DNA of 64,000 bases from the NCBI RefSeq assembly GCF_004016515.1, contig NZ_SACT01000001.1:620001-684000 (forward strand). Reading direction: 5' to 3'. A model generated the notes under the pieces. It saw only the letters and a list, made by a program, of their open reading frames with translations, ran no database searches and was not told the origin of the DNA. Positions 46,825 through 55,328 of the stretch are shown one piece after another. A program made the position numbers and the translations under genes. Source of the stretch: Rubrivivax albus (GTDB lineage Bacteria; Pseudomonadota; Gammaproteobacteria; Burkholderiales; Burkholderiaceae_C). Numbering within the stretch: position 1 is the stretch's first letter; every line of letters starts with the position of its first letter.

Positions 46825-48048
46825 ATGCGCCGCCGATCCTGCCTGCCGGCCTGTCTGGTCCTTGTCCTGATGTCGCTTGCCTCCCTTGCCCAAGCCGCTG
46901 ATCGACCGCCGGGTCAGACCGCCGGCGGCACGCTGGTCATCCTGGGTGGCGCGGTGAAGGACGGCAACGACGCGCTGTGGCAGGCCGTGGTACAGGCGGC
47001 CGGCGGACCCGGTGCCCTGGTGCTGGTGCTGCCCACCGCGTCTTCCGATCCCGAGGGCGCCGCACGGGCCACCCTGACCCAACTGCAGCGCCGGGGCGCC
47101 CGCGTCGAGGTGCTGCCTGTCGCGCCACGCTGGCCGGGCAGCAGCCTGGCGCATGCGCGGCAGCAGGCAAACGACGCTGCGTGGGTGGCCCGCATGCAGG
47201 AAGCCGGTGGTGTCTTCATGACCGGGGGTGAGCAGGACCGTCTGATGGACGTGCTGCGCCCCGATGGGCGCGACACGCCTTTGCTGTCCGCGATGCGCGC
47301 CCTGCTGGCGCGCGGTGGCGTGGTGGCAGGCACCAGCGCCGGCGCGGCCGTGATGAGCGAGACCGCCATCCGTGGCCTGGATGACCCGTTCGACGCCCTG
47401 CGCCGGCCGCTGAGTGCGGACGAACTGGGGCAGGGCTTCGGCCTGTTGCACGAGAGCGTGGTCACCGACCAGCACTTCCTGCGTCGCGGCCGGGTGGCCC
47501 GGCTGGTGCGCGTGCTGCTGCAAAGCGGTCGCGCCCTGGGCCTGGGCGTCGAAGAAGACAGCGCCGCGCTGGTGCGCCAGGGTGTGGCCGAAGCCGTGGG
47601 TGCACGCGGCCTGCTGCTGGTGGATGCCAGCGGTGCGCGGGTCGATGCCAGCGCACCGCTGCAGGTCCGGGGCCTGTGCCTGAGCTACGTCGACCGGGGC
47701 GACCGCTACGACCTGGTGCGCCGCCGTCTGTTGCCGCCAGCCACGCGCCAGTTGCTGAGGCCGGGCCCCGAGGCCGGCGCGGCCGGGTTCTACGGCGACA
47801 TCCTGGGCGACAACATCGTGGTCGGTGCCATGGCCCGCGCCGCGGAAGGTCCCGGCCGGGCAGCGGTCGGTCTGGCCTGGCGCCAGGGCCAGGGCCTGGG
47901 CTTCGAGTGGCGCTTCAGTACAGACGAGCACACACGCGCCTGGGGTGGCCCGACGCGCGACGACCACACCATCGACGCGCTGCGGCTGGACATCCGTCCG
48001 GTTCGCCTGGCGCAGCCGGTCTACCGGGACTGGCGCCCAGACGAATGA
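46825..48048 (+). CDS. cphE: Exported cyanophycinase (peptidase S51)
   Basis: 407 residues with a signal peptide (MRRRSCLPACLVLVLMSLASLAQA). The peptidase S51 core has the nucleophile S171 in GTSAGAAVM, GGEQ at 135-138, DQHF at 215-218 and RGRVARL just after, and the VEEDSA loop at ~242-247; all match cyanophycinases rather than dipeptidase E. The enzyme splits cyanophycin into beta-Asp-Arg dipeptides. The signal peptide points to attack on polymer outside the cell, like the CphE enzymes. It heads an operon; argR overlaps its stop by 4 bp (ATGA). The ATG at 46825 begins the signal peptide. Confidence 0.88.
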   Translation: MRRRSCLPACLVLVLMSLASLAQAADRPPGQTAGGTLVILGGAVKDGNDALWQAVVQAAGGPGALVLVLPTASSDPEGAARATLTQLQRRGARVEVLPVAPRWPGSSLAHARQQANDAAWVARMQEAGGVFMTGGEQDRLMDVLRPDGRDTPLLSAMRALLARGGVVAGTSAGAAVMSETAIRGLDDPFDALRRPLSADELGQGFGLLHESVVTDQHFLRRGRVARLVRVLLQSGRALGLGVEEDSAALVRQGVAEAVGARGLLLVDASGARVDASAPLQVRGLCLSYVDRGDRYDLVRRRLLPPATRQLLRPGPEAGAAGFYGDILGDNIVVGAMARAAEGPGRAAVGLAWRQGQGLGFEWRFSTDEHTRAWGGPTRDDHTIDALRLDIRPVRLAQPVYRDWRPDE

Positions 48049-49097
48049 CGCCCGGCCCGCGCCGATTCGGATTCGCCGTGCTGCCCGGGCATTCGCTGCT
48101 CGGCTGCAGCGCGGCCATCGAGGCCCTGGCGGCGGCCAATGACGTGCTGGGTGAAGCGCGCTACGAGTCGACACTGTTGTCACTCGACGGCCGGCACGTG
48201 GCCGCCGCCTGCGGCACCCGCGTGCTGGTGCACTGCTGCCTGACCGACGCGCCGACGCTTCACGCCGCGTTGGTGGTCAGCGAGGGCCTGCCGGCGAGCG
48301 ACGCCTCCGGCCAGCCTGACGGTGCCGTCACCGCTGTGACTGCCTGGTTGCGAGCGCAGGCTCAGGCGAGGGCCCTTCTGGGTGGCCTGGGGTGTGGGGC
48401 GGCGTGGCTCGCCGAGGCCGGCCTGCTGGGCGGGTACCGCGCCACCGTGCACCATGCGCAGGTGACGCAGGTCGGCGAACGCCATCCGCAGACGGTGTTC
48501 TCCAGCAACGTCTACGAGATCGATCGCGACCGCATCTCGTGCGGCCCGGGTACTGCCAGCCTGGACCTGATGCTGGCCTGGCTGGCGCGCGAGCACGGCG
48601 ACGGCATCGTCGCGCCGCTGCTGGCGCACTTCGGGCTGGAACGGCTGCGCGCCCGAGACGAGCGCCAGCGTGTCCCGGCCGCGGCGCTGGTCACCAACGC
48701 CAAGGTCACCGAGGCGTTGGCGCTGATGCAGGCCAACCTGCAGGAACCACTGCCCACCGACGATATTGCACGGCTGGTGGGCGTGTCGAGGCGGCAACTC
48801 GAACGGCTGTTCAAACAGCATCTGGACGACATGCCCAGCCGCTACTACATCGAGCTGCGGTTGATGCGCGCGCGCCACCTGCTGCGCCACAGCGGGCAGT
48901 CCATCCTGCAGATCGGCCTGGCCTGCGGCTTTGCGTCGGCCTCGCGCTTCAGCAGCGGCTACCGCGCCCGCTTCGGGCACACGCCGCGCGACGAGCGCAG
49001 TGCCCGCGCCGCCGACTGGAAGGCACAGCGTGACCCCGCAGCCGGGCATCAACCCCTAGACGAGCGCGGCGCCGACAACGAGGACACACCCCGATGA
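48045..49097 (+). CDS. argR: ArgR-like AraC-family regulator with DJ-1/PfpI domain
   Basis: 350 residues: an N-terminal DJ-1/PfpI-like sensor domain (FGFAVLPGHSLLGCSAAIEALAAAN to GPGTASLDLMLAWL) and a C-terminal double helix-turn-helix (DDIARLVGVSRRQLERLFKQH and ILQIGLACGFASASRFSSGYRARFGHTP). This GlxA layout matches the Pseudomonas ArgR that controls aot and aru genes in response to arginine, and the same gene neighbours occur here. It is unrelated to E. coli ArgR. Both ends overlap neighbours by 4 bp. Binding to the half-sites at 46745-46781 would make it self-regulating. Confidence 0.82.
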   Translation: MTPGPRRFGFAVLPGHSLLGCSAAIEALAAANDVLGEARYESTLLSLDGRHVAAACGTRVLVHCCLTDAPTLHAALVVSEGLPASDASGQPDGAVTAVTAWLRAQAQARALLGGLGCGAAWLAEAGLLGGYRATVHHAQVTQVGERHPQTVFSSNVYEIDRDRISCGPGTASLDLMLAWLAREHGDGIVAPLLAHFGLERLRARDERQRVPAAALVTNAKVTEALALMQANLQEPLPTDDIARLVGVSRRQLERLFKQHLDDMPSRYYIELRLMRARHLLRHSGQSILQIGLACGFASASRFSSGYRARFGHTPRDERSARAADWKAQRDPAAGHQPLDERGADNEDTPR

Positions 49098-50242
49098 ACC
49101 CTCACCAAGCCCATCCACCGCCGGCCGAGTCGACAGCCGAGCGCTTCGTGCTGCGCGCAGCCGGCGCCGACGATCTGGATGCGCTGGAGCGCATGGCCCG
49201 CGCCAGCGCTGCCGGCATCACCACGCTGCCGCCCGACCGCGCGGCGCTGCAGACGCGGCTGGCACGCAGCGCGGTCAGCTTCGCCAGTGCCGACCAGCCA
49301 AGCGGCGAGGAGGTCTACATCTTCGTGCTGGAAGACCGCTGGCGAGCCGGGCAGGGCGTGGACCGGGTGGTGGGCACCTGCGCCATCACCGCATGCGCCG
49401 GGTTTGCCGACCGCTTCTATTGCTATCGCAACGAGACCCTGGTGCACGCCAGCGCGGCACTGCAGTCTCGCAACCGGGTGCATATCCTGCAGTTGTGCCA
49501 TGCGCTGACCGGCACCACGCTGCTGTCGTCGTTCTACATCGACCCGGCCTACGAGCATGGCGTGGCGCCACAGCTGCTGTCGCGGGCACGGCTGCTGTTC
49601 ATCGCCGAGTTCGCCGAGCGCTTCTCGGACCACATCGCATCCGAGAGCCCGGGCCTGGCCGACAGCGATGGCCGCTGCCCGTTCTGGGATGCCGTGGGCC
49701 GCCGCTTCTTCGACATGGACTACCCGCAGGCCGAGCGCCTGACCATGGGGCGCAGCAAGGCCTTCATCGCCGACCTGCTGCCCCAGGCGCCGATCTACGT
49801 GCCCCTGCTGCCCGAAGAGGCGCAGTGGGCCATCGGCCAGCTCAACCCGGTGGCCGAGGTGCCGTATGCCATCCTGATGGAAGAGGGCTTCGAGTCCGAA
49901 ACCTATGTCGACGTGTTCGATGGTGGGCCGATCGTCGACGCGCCCCTGGCCACGTTGCGTACGGTGGTGCAGTCACGGGCCGCGCCCGCCCATTGGTCCG
50001 ACGATGAATCCCATGGCGCGATGGGCTGGCACCTGGTGGCCACGACCCGGCGCGACGGCTTTCGCGCCATGTTGGCGCGGGCGCAATGGAAGGCAGGGCA
50101 CTGGCGCCTGGCCGCAAGAGATGCCGAACGGCTGGGCCTGCAGGCGTCGACCGATCAAGGCGTGAGGCTGCGTGCCGCACCCCTGGCCCAGGCGAACGGA
50201 ACCACGGTGCCACAGTGCATCGACGAAGGGGAAGCGACATGA
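49094..50242 (+). CDS. aruF: Arginine N-succinyltransferase, alpha-type subunit
   Basis: 382 residues of the AstA/AruF family: FVLRAAGADDLDALERMARASAAGITTLPPDR at the start, then LSSFYIDPAYEHGVAPQLLSRARLLFIAEF, CPFWDAVGRRFFDMDYPQAERL and PIYVPLLPEEAQWAIGQL. The enzyme succinylates arginine at N2 with succinyl-CoA, the first step of the AST pathway. About 40 residues longer than usual, with a C-terminal extension. Overlaps argR and the next gene by 4 bp each. The later AST enzymes are not in the window. Confidence 0.87.
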   Translation: MNPHQAHPPPAESTAERFVLRAAGADDLDALERMARASAAGITTLPPDRAALQTRLARSAVSFASADQPSGEEVYIFVLEDRWRAGQGVDRVVGTCAITACAGFADRFYCYRNETLVHASAALQSRNRVHILQLCHALTGTTLLSSFYIDPAYEHGVAPQLLSRARLLFIAEFAERFSDHIASESPGLADSDGRCPFWDAVGRRFFDMDYPQAERLTMGRSKAFIADLLPQAPIYVPLLPEEAQWAIGQLNPVAEVPYAILMEEGFESETYVDVFDGGPIVDAPLATLRTVVQSRAAPAHWSDDESHGAMGWHLVATTRRDGFRAMLARAQWKAGHWRLAARDAERLGLQASTDQGVRLRAAPLAQANGTTVPQCIDEGEAT

Positions 50243-50988
50243 GCGACCTGTCGCCCGCTGGGTGGACGGTGGAGGCCGCGCGTGCCGAGGAGGTCGCCGG
50301 CATGGTCGGCCTGGACGGCTGCGCGCTGCCAGCGCCCGATGCCGACGACCTCACCTGGGTGGTGCGCGCGCAGCCAGGCGGCGCCGCCCTGGCCACGATG
50401 CGGTGGCGACGCGGCAACTCGGACACCGACCTGCGAGCCTGGTTCCGGCTGGGCTGGGCCGTGCATGCGGCCGACGATCTGAAGCTCTTTCGCCGGCAAC
50501 GCACCCTGCTGCTGGGCCATGACCTGACGGGCGCCGACGAACTCTACGGCTTCGCAACGGCGGCCGAGCTCGGCGAAGACCGGGCCACCGCGGCCTGGGC
50601 TGCGCTGCTGCGAGTCGCGCTGCAAGCCGTGACACCGGCGCTGGGCGACGAAGTGCGACCCTGCATCGCCCAGCTGCCGGGACTGCGCGATGACGCCGGC
50701 CTGTCGCCGGTGTGGCAGGCGCTGGGCCGCCACTTTCACGCGCAGGATCTCGATGCGGCGCAGCACCAGCACGGGCCCGGGTGGGAGCGGCACATGGCCA
50801 CGCTGCTGCCGCGCCACCTGGTGTATGCGTCACTGCTGCCTGCCACGGCTCAGGGTGCGCTGGGACGCGCCGCTGCGTCGGCCCAAGCGCTTCGACAGGC
50901 CTTGGTGCAGGTGGGCTTCGGCTGGCGAGGCCATGTGGGCCTGGCCGACGGCGGCCCGGTGCTCGAACGCTGGCCATCGGGGTTCTGA
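50239..50988 (+). CDS. aruG: Divergent, shortened arginine N-succinyltransferase, beta-type subunit
   Basis: 249 residues, clearly related to the preceding protein in its middle: LSPVWQALGRHFHAQDLDAAQHQH matches FWDAVGRRFFDMDYPQAERL, and HLVYASLLPATAQGALG matches the PIYVPLLPEEAQWAIG stretch. Pseudomonas has two such subunits, AruF and AruG, of ~340 residues each; this one has lost much of the N-terminal part and may be a structural partner without its own active site. It is coupled to aruF through a 4-bp overlap. A 131-bp gap with no clear promoter follows. Confidence 0.68.
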   Translation: MSDLSPAGWTVEAARAEEVAGMVGLDGCALPAPDADDLTWVVRAQPGGAALATMRWRRGNSDTDLRAWFRLGWAVHAADDLKLFRRQRTLLLGHDLTGADELYGFATAAELGEDRATAAWAALLRVALQAVTPALGDEVRPCIAQLPGLRDDAGLSPVWQALGRHFHAQDLDAAQHQHGPGWERHMATLLPRHLVYASLLPATAQGALGRAAASAQALRQALVQVGFGWRGHVGLADGGPVLERWPSGF

Positions 50989-51119
50989 CGGACCGGATGG
51001 CCGCATTGCGACATGGCCTTGCCAGCCTTCGACATCGGCGGGGCAACCCTCTCGCAACATCGAGGCGGCTCGGGCAGAGTGCGGACCACTTTGCCACCAA
51101 CCACCCAGCGCCCAGCCCC

Positions 51120-51911
51120 ATGAACCACCTGAGCCGTCGCATCGTTCTTCTGGCTGCCACCGGAATGGCCCTGGCCCTGCCGCTCGCGGCCTCCGCGCAG
51201 GCCCCGAACTGGGCCAAGGTCCGGGTGGGTGTCGAGGGCAACTACCCGCCGTTCTCGCGCCTGGGCGCCGACGGCAAGCTGTCGGGCTTCGACATCGACA
51301 TCGCGCTGGCCGTGTGCGAACGGATCAAGGCCGAGTGCACCCTGGTGCAGCAGGAATGGGACGGCATGATCCCGGCCTTGGCCGCGCGCAAGTTCGACAT
51401 GATCGTGGCCTCGATGACCATCAGCGAAGAGCGCAAGAAGGCGGTCGACTTCTCCGATCCCTACTACGACGTGCCCTCGCGCTTCGTCGCCAAGGCCGGC
51501 GCCTTCAAGGACCACACGGCGGCCGATTTCAAGGGCAAGAAGATCATCGTGCTGCGCAACAGCCCGCGCGCCAAGTACCTGGCCGATCGCTACAAGGAAA
51601 GCGACGTGCTGCTGGTCAACAAGGAAACCGACATCTACCTCGAGTTGGCCGCGGGCCGTGGCGACGTGGGCTTCGGCTCCAGCGTCGTGTCGTCCGAGGC
51701 CTTCCTGAAGAAGCCCGAGGGCAAGGGCTTCGCCCAGGTCGGCAGCACGGTGCGGCTGGAAGGCGGGGCCGGCGGCGTGGGCATCGCGTTCCGCAAGAAC
51801 GAAGACGCACTGCGCGAGAAGGTGAACGGCGCGCTGAAGGCCATCAAGGCCGACGGCACCTACAAGCGCATGGCCGAGCGCTACTTCGACTTCGACATCT
51901 CGGGCAACTGA
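51120..51911 (+). CDS. aotJ: Basic amino acid/dipeptide ABC transporter, binding protein AotJ
   Basis: 263 residues: signal peptide (MNHLSRRIVLLAATGMALALPLAASA), then a family 3 solute-binding domain (VRVGVEGNYPPFSRLGADGKLSGFDIDIALAV, MIPALAARKFDMIVASMTISEERKKAVDFSDPYYD). These are features of lysine/arginine/ornithine receptors. The gene begins an exact J-Q-M-O-P order known from Pseudomonas, where the aot system also carries beta-Asp-Arg. It acts in the periplasm. Confidence 0.87.
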   Translation: MNHLSRRIVLLAATGMALALPLAASAQAPNWAKVRVGVEGNYPPFSRLGADGKLSGFDIDIALAVCERIKAECTLVQQEWDGMIPALAARKFDMIVASMTISEERKKAVDFSDPYYDVPSRFVAKAGAFKDHTAADFKGKKIIVLRNSPRAKYLADRYKESDVLLVNKETDIYLELAAGRGDVGFGSSVVSSEAFLKKPEGKGFAQVGSTVRLEGGAGGVGIAFRKNEDALREKVNGALKAIKADGTYKRMAERYFDFDISGN

Positions 51912-51942
51912 GACCGCGGCCCACGGCAGCGCCGCTCGCACC

Positions 51943-52629
51943 ATGCTGCACGGTTACGGGCCCGCCCTGCTGGGCGGCTTGTGGACGACCTTGTCGGTCG
52001 CCGCCCTGTCGCTGGCGGCCGCCTGTGTCTTCGGGCTGGCGGGCGCCGCCGCCAAGCTGTCGCGATCGCGCGCGCTGCAAGGGCTGGCCGGCGGCTACAC
52101 CACGCTGATCCGGGGCCTGCCCGACCTGGTGCTGATGCTGCTGATCTTCTACGGCGGCCAGATCGCGGTGAACGACCTGGCCGCACGCCAGGGCTGGGAC
52201 TACATCGACGTGCCGCCGTATGCCGCCGGGGTGCTGACGCTGGGCTTCATCTATGGCGCCTACCTCACCGAGACCTTTCGCGGCGCCATCCTGGCGGTGC
52301 CGCGTGGCCAGTCCGAAGCCGCACTGGCCTTCGGCATGACGCGGCTGCAGGTGTGGCGGCGCATCGTGCTGCCGCAGATGGTGCGGCACGCGATTCCGGG
52401 CTTCACGAACAACTGGCTGGTGATGGTCAAGGCCACCGCGCTGGTGTCGATCATCGGCCTGGACGACCTGGTGCACAGGGCCAACCTGGCCAGCGCGGCC
52501 ACGCGCGAACCCTTCACCTTCTTCGTGCTGATTGCCGGGGTCTACCTGGCGATCACCACGGTGTCCCTGCTGGCGCTGGCCTGGTTGAACCGGCGCTTCA
52601 GCCTGGGCGTGCGCGAGGTGAGGTTCTGA
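51943..52629 (+). CDS. aotQ: ABC transporter permease AotQ/HisQ
   Basis: 228 residues with five membrane segments. It carries the polar amino acid permease motif and the EAA loop (GQSEAALAFGMTRLQVWRRIVLPQMVRHAIPGFTNNW). It is paired with the next gene; the TGATG overlap at 52627-52631 couples them. It forms one half of the inner-membrane channel. Confidence 0.88.
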   Translation: MLHGYGPALLGGLWTTLSVAALSLAAACVFGLAGAAAKLSRSRALQGLAGGYTTLIRGLPDLVLMLLIFYGGQIAVNDLAARQGWDYIDVPPYAAGVLTLGFIYGAYLTETFRGAILAVPRGQSEAALAFGMTRLQVWRRIVLPQMVRHAIPGFTNNWLVMVKATALVSIIGLDDLVHRANLASAATREPFTFFVLIAGVYLAITTVSLLALAWLNRRFSLGVREVRF

Positions 52630-53333
52630 TGCTCGACCTCGAGGTCATCCGCCAGAGCCTGCCCGACTTCGGCCGCGGCGTGCTGATGTCGATGCAGCTG
52701 CTGGCCCTGTGCCTGGCCACGGGCTTCGTGCTGTCGGTGCCGCTGGCCATGGCGCGCATCTCCAGCCGGCGCGTGCTGGCCTGGCCGGTCTGGGTCTTCA
52801 CCTACGTGGTCCGCGGCACGCCGCTGCTGGTGCAGATCTTCATCGTCTACTACGGCCTGGCGCAGTTTCCGGCCGTACGCGAAAGCGTGCTGTGGCCGCT
52901 GCTGCGCGAGGCCTGGTTCTGCGCCTGGCTGGCCTTCAGCATCAACACGCTGGCCTACACCACCGAGATCATCGCCGGTGCCCTGAAGGCCACGCCTGCG
53001 GGCGAGGTGGAGGCCGCACGCGCCTATGGGCTGGGCGGTTGGCGCCTGTACAGGCGCATCCTGCTGCCCAGCGCGCTGCGGCGGGCGCTGCCGCAGTACG
53101 GCAACGAGGTGGTCAGCCTGATGCACGCCACGTCGATCGCCAGCACCGTGACGCTGGTCGACGTCACCCGCGTGGCGCGCGATGTCTACGCCAACCACCT
53201 GCTGCCCGTGGAGGCCTTCGGCACCGCGGCGGTGATCTATTTCGTGCTCACCTTCGTCATGGTCGGCGGCTTCCGCTGGCTGGAGGGGCGCTACCTGCGC
53301 CACCTGCAACCGCAGGCCGCGGCCTCGCGCTGA
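52629..53333 (+). CDS. aotM: ABC transporter permease AotM/HisM
   Basis: 234 residues, the second channel subunit. EAA loop: AGEVEAARAYGLGGWRLYRRILLPSALRRALPQYGNEV. FTYVVRGTPLLVQIFIVYYGL is the typical permease stretch of the HisM group. Its ATG shares a base with the aotQ stop codon. The hydrolase gene follows 32 bp downstream. Confidence 0.88.
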   Translation: MLDLEVIRQSLPDFGRGVLMSMQLLALCLATGFVLSVPLAMARISSRRVLAWPVWVFTYVVRGTPLLVQIFIVYYGLAQFPAVRESVLWPLLREAWFCAWLAFSINTLAYTTEIIAGALKATPAGEVEAARAYGLGGWRLYRRILLPSALRRALPQYGNEVVSLMHATSIASTVTLVDVTRVARDVYANHLLPVEAFGTAAVIYFVLTFVMVGGFRWLEGRYLRHLQPQAAASR

Positions 53334-53365
53334 ACCAGCCTCGCCAACCAGTTCCTACCTTTGCC

Positions 53366-54481
53366 ATGCTCACAGAAACCCACGCCTTGATCGGCACGAC
53401 GCCTGGCCTGCGCGCCGAGCTGAACGTACTGCGCTTCGGCGGCGCCGGCAGCGGGCCCAAGGTCGCCATCCAGGCGGCGCTGCACGCCGACGAGGTGCCC
53501 GCGTTGCTGGTGGCCCAGTGCCTGCGCGAGCGCCTGGCGGCGCTGGAAGCCCAAGGGCAGTTGTTGGGTGAAGTGCGCCTGCTGCCGGTGGCCAACCCCA
53601 TTGGCCTGGGCCAGCGGGTGCTAGGCCACCACGAGGGCCGTTTCGACCTGCGCGACGGCCTCAATTTCAACCGCGGCTTCAGCGACCTGGCGGCCCGGGT
53701 GCCTGACGGGGTGCATAACGCACTGGGTGCAGACCCCGCAGCCAATGTCGCGACCTTGCGACGCGCCCTGCGCGAGGCCGTCCTGGCGCTGCCGGTGCAG
53801 ACGCCGACCGCGCACCTGAAGCAGCAGCTGCTGCTCAATGCCGTCGAGTGCGACATCGTGCTTGACCTGCATTGCGATTCCGACGCCGTGGTGCACCTGT
53901 ATGCGCTGGACGTGCACGCGCCGCTGGTGGCCGAGCTCGGTGCCCGGCTGGGCGCCCAGGCGGTACTGCTGGCGATGGACAGTGGCGACGGCCCCTTCGA
54001 CGAAGCTTGCAGCCGGCCCTGGATCCTGCTGCAGCAGCGCTGGCCAGACTTTCCCATCCCACCCGCCTGCTTCGCGGCCACGGTCGAGTTGCGGGGCGAG
54101 ACCGATGTCGGCTTCGCCCAAGCCGACGCCGACGCCGAGGCCCTCATCGGGTTCCTGCGCGCCAGAGGCGTCGTCGCCGGCGCCGCGGACGCGCCGCCGC
54201 CGCCACGTTGCAAGGCCACGCCGCTCAGCGCGTCGGAGCCCATCCACGCGCCGCACGCCGGCATTGTGGTGTTCCAGGCCACTCCCGGGCAGTCGCTGGC
54301 CGCTGGTGACCTGGTGGCCACACTGGTTGACCCGACCACGGGCCGGCGGACCGCGCTGCACACCGAGGGCGGCGGGCTGATGTACGCCCGCATCGCCACG
54401 CGCTGGGCCGCGGCCGGCCAGCGGTTGGCCAAGGTGGCGGGCCAAACGCTGCGCCGCAGCGGCAATCTGTTGAGTGCCTGA
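53366..54481 (+). CDS. aotO: Cyanophycin dipeptide hydrolase (AotO/CphZ), M14 AstE/AspA family
   Basis: 371 residues of the succinylglutamate desuccinylase/aspartoacylase group. Zinc ligands are H40 and E43 (ALHADEVPAL) and H169 (LDLHCDS); the catalytic glutamate is E244 or E241 in TVELRGETDV. NFNRGF (100-105) is a substrate-site motif. The position between aotM and aotP is the place of Pseudomonas AotO, shown to hydrolyse beta-Asp-Arg to aspartate and arginine and renamed CphZ. It would act on dipeptide brought in by the transporter around it. It lacks a signal peptide. A desuccinylase role for the AST pathway is the alternative. Confidence 0.8.
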   Translation: MLTETHALIGTTPGLRAELNVLRFGGAGSGPKVAIQAALHADEVPALLVAQCLRERLAALEAQGQLLGEVRLLPVANPIGLGQRVLGHHEGRFDLRDGLNFNRGFSDLAARVPDGVHNALGADPAANVATLRRALREAVLALPVQTPTAHLKQQLLLNAVECDIVLDLHCDSDAVVHLYALDVHAPLVAELGARLGAQAVLLAMDSGDGPFDEACSRPWILLQQRWPDFPIPPACFAATVELRGETDVGFAQADADAEALIGFLRARGVVAGAADAPPPPRCKATPLSASEPIHAPHAGIVVFQATPGQSLAAGDLVATLVDPTTGRRTALHTEGGGLMYARIATRWAAAGQRLAKVAGQTLRRSGNLLSA

Positions 54482-54484
54482 GAC

Positions 54485-55288
54485 ATGAACCAAACGGGTC
54501 ACACCTTGACTTCGGCCGAGCCGCCGCCGCAACTGCATGCCGAAGGTATCGTCAAGCGCTTCGGCAGCGTGGAAGTGCTCAAGGGCGTGAGCCTGCAGGC
54601 CCGTCGCGGCGACGTGATCTCGATGATCGGCGCCAGTGGTTCGGGCAAGAGCACCTTCCTGCGCTGCCTGAACCTGCTCGAGCAGCCCACCCGCGGGCGG
54701 ATCTCTCTGGGTGGCGAGGAATTGCGCCTGGTGTCGGATGGGCAGGGCGCCCTGCGCGCCGCCGATGCAGCCCAGTTGCAGCGGCTGCGCACGCGCATGG
54801 CGATGGTGTTCCAGCACTTCAACCTGTGGGCGCACATGACGGCGCTGGAAAACGTCATCGAGGCGCCCATCCAGGTGCTGGGCCTCGGAAGGCGCGAGGC
54901 CGTCGACCGTGCCGAGGCCTACCTGCAGCGCGTGGGCGTGCACCACCGGCGGGATGCCTACCCGGCTCACCTGTCTGGGGGCGAGCAGCAGCGCGTGGCC
55001 ATTGCCCGCGCCCTCGCCATGGAGCCGGACGTGATGCTGTTCGACGAGCCGACATCCGCGCTCGACCCCGAGTTGGTGGGCGAGGTGCTGCGCGTGATGC
55101 GCGGCGTGGCCGACGAGGGCCGAACGATGATCGTCGTGACGCATGAGATGGGCTTCGCCCGCGAGGTCAGCAGCCAGGTGGTCTTTCTGCACCAGGGAGA
55201 GATCGCCGAGCAGGGACCGCCCGACGAGGTGCTGCTGCACCCGCGCAGCGAGCGGCTGCGCACCTTCCTGGCCAACTCGCTGAAGTAA
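54485..55288 (+). CDS. aotP: ABC transporter ATP-binding protein AotP/HisP
   Basis: 267 residues. Walker [11 protein letters not shown]-loop VFQHFNLW, signature [15 protein letters not shown] and Walker [14 protein letters not shown] are intact. The HisP/GlnQ group drives polar amino acid import. It starts 4 bp after the aotO stop and completes the J-Q-M-O-P set. The ocd gene follows after 40 bp. Confidence 0.9.
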   Translation: MNQTGHTLTSAEPPPQLHAEGIVKRFGSVEVLKGVSLQARRGDVISMIGASGSGKSTFLRCLNLLEQPTRGRISLGGEELRLVSDGQGALRAADAAQLQRLRTRMAMVFQHFNLWAHMTALENVIEAPIQVLGLGRREAVDRAEAYLQRVGVHHRRDAYPAHLSGGEQQRVAIARALAMEPDVMLFDEPTSALDPELVGEVLRVMRGVADEGRTMIVVTHEMGFAREVSSQVVFLHQGEIAEQGPPDEVLLHPRSERLRTFLANSLK

Positions 55289-55328
55289 CGGCGCTGGCGA
55301 GCGGCGCAGCCAGACGAGAGAGCGAAAC

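Noticed and set aside
50989..51119. ArgR site upstream of aotJ
   Set aside because: GCGACA on the plus strand is the complement of TGTCGC, but the AA at the N8 distance is missing and no tandem partner was found.
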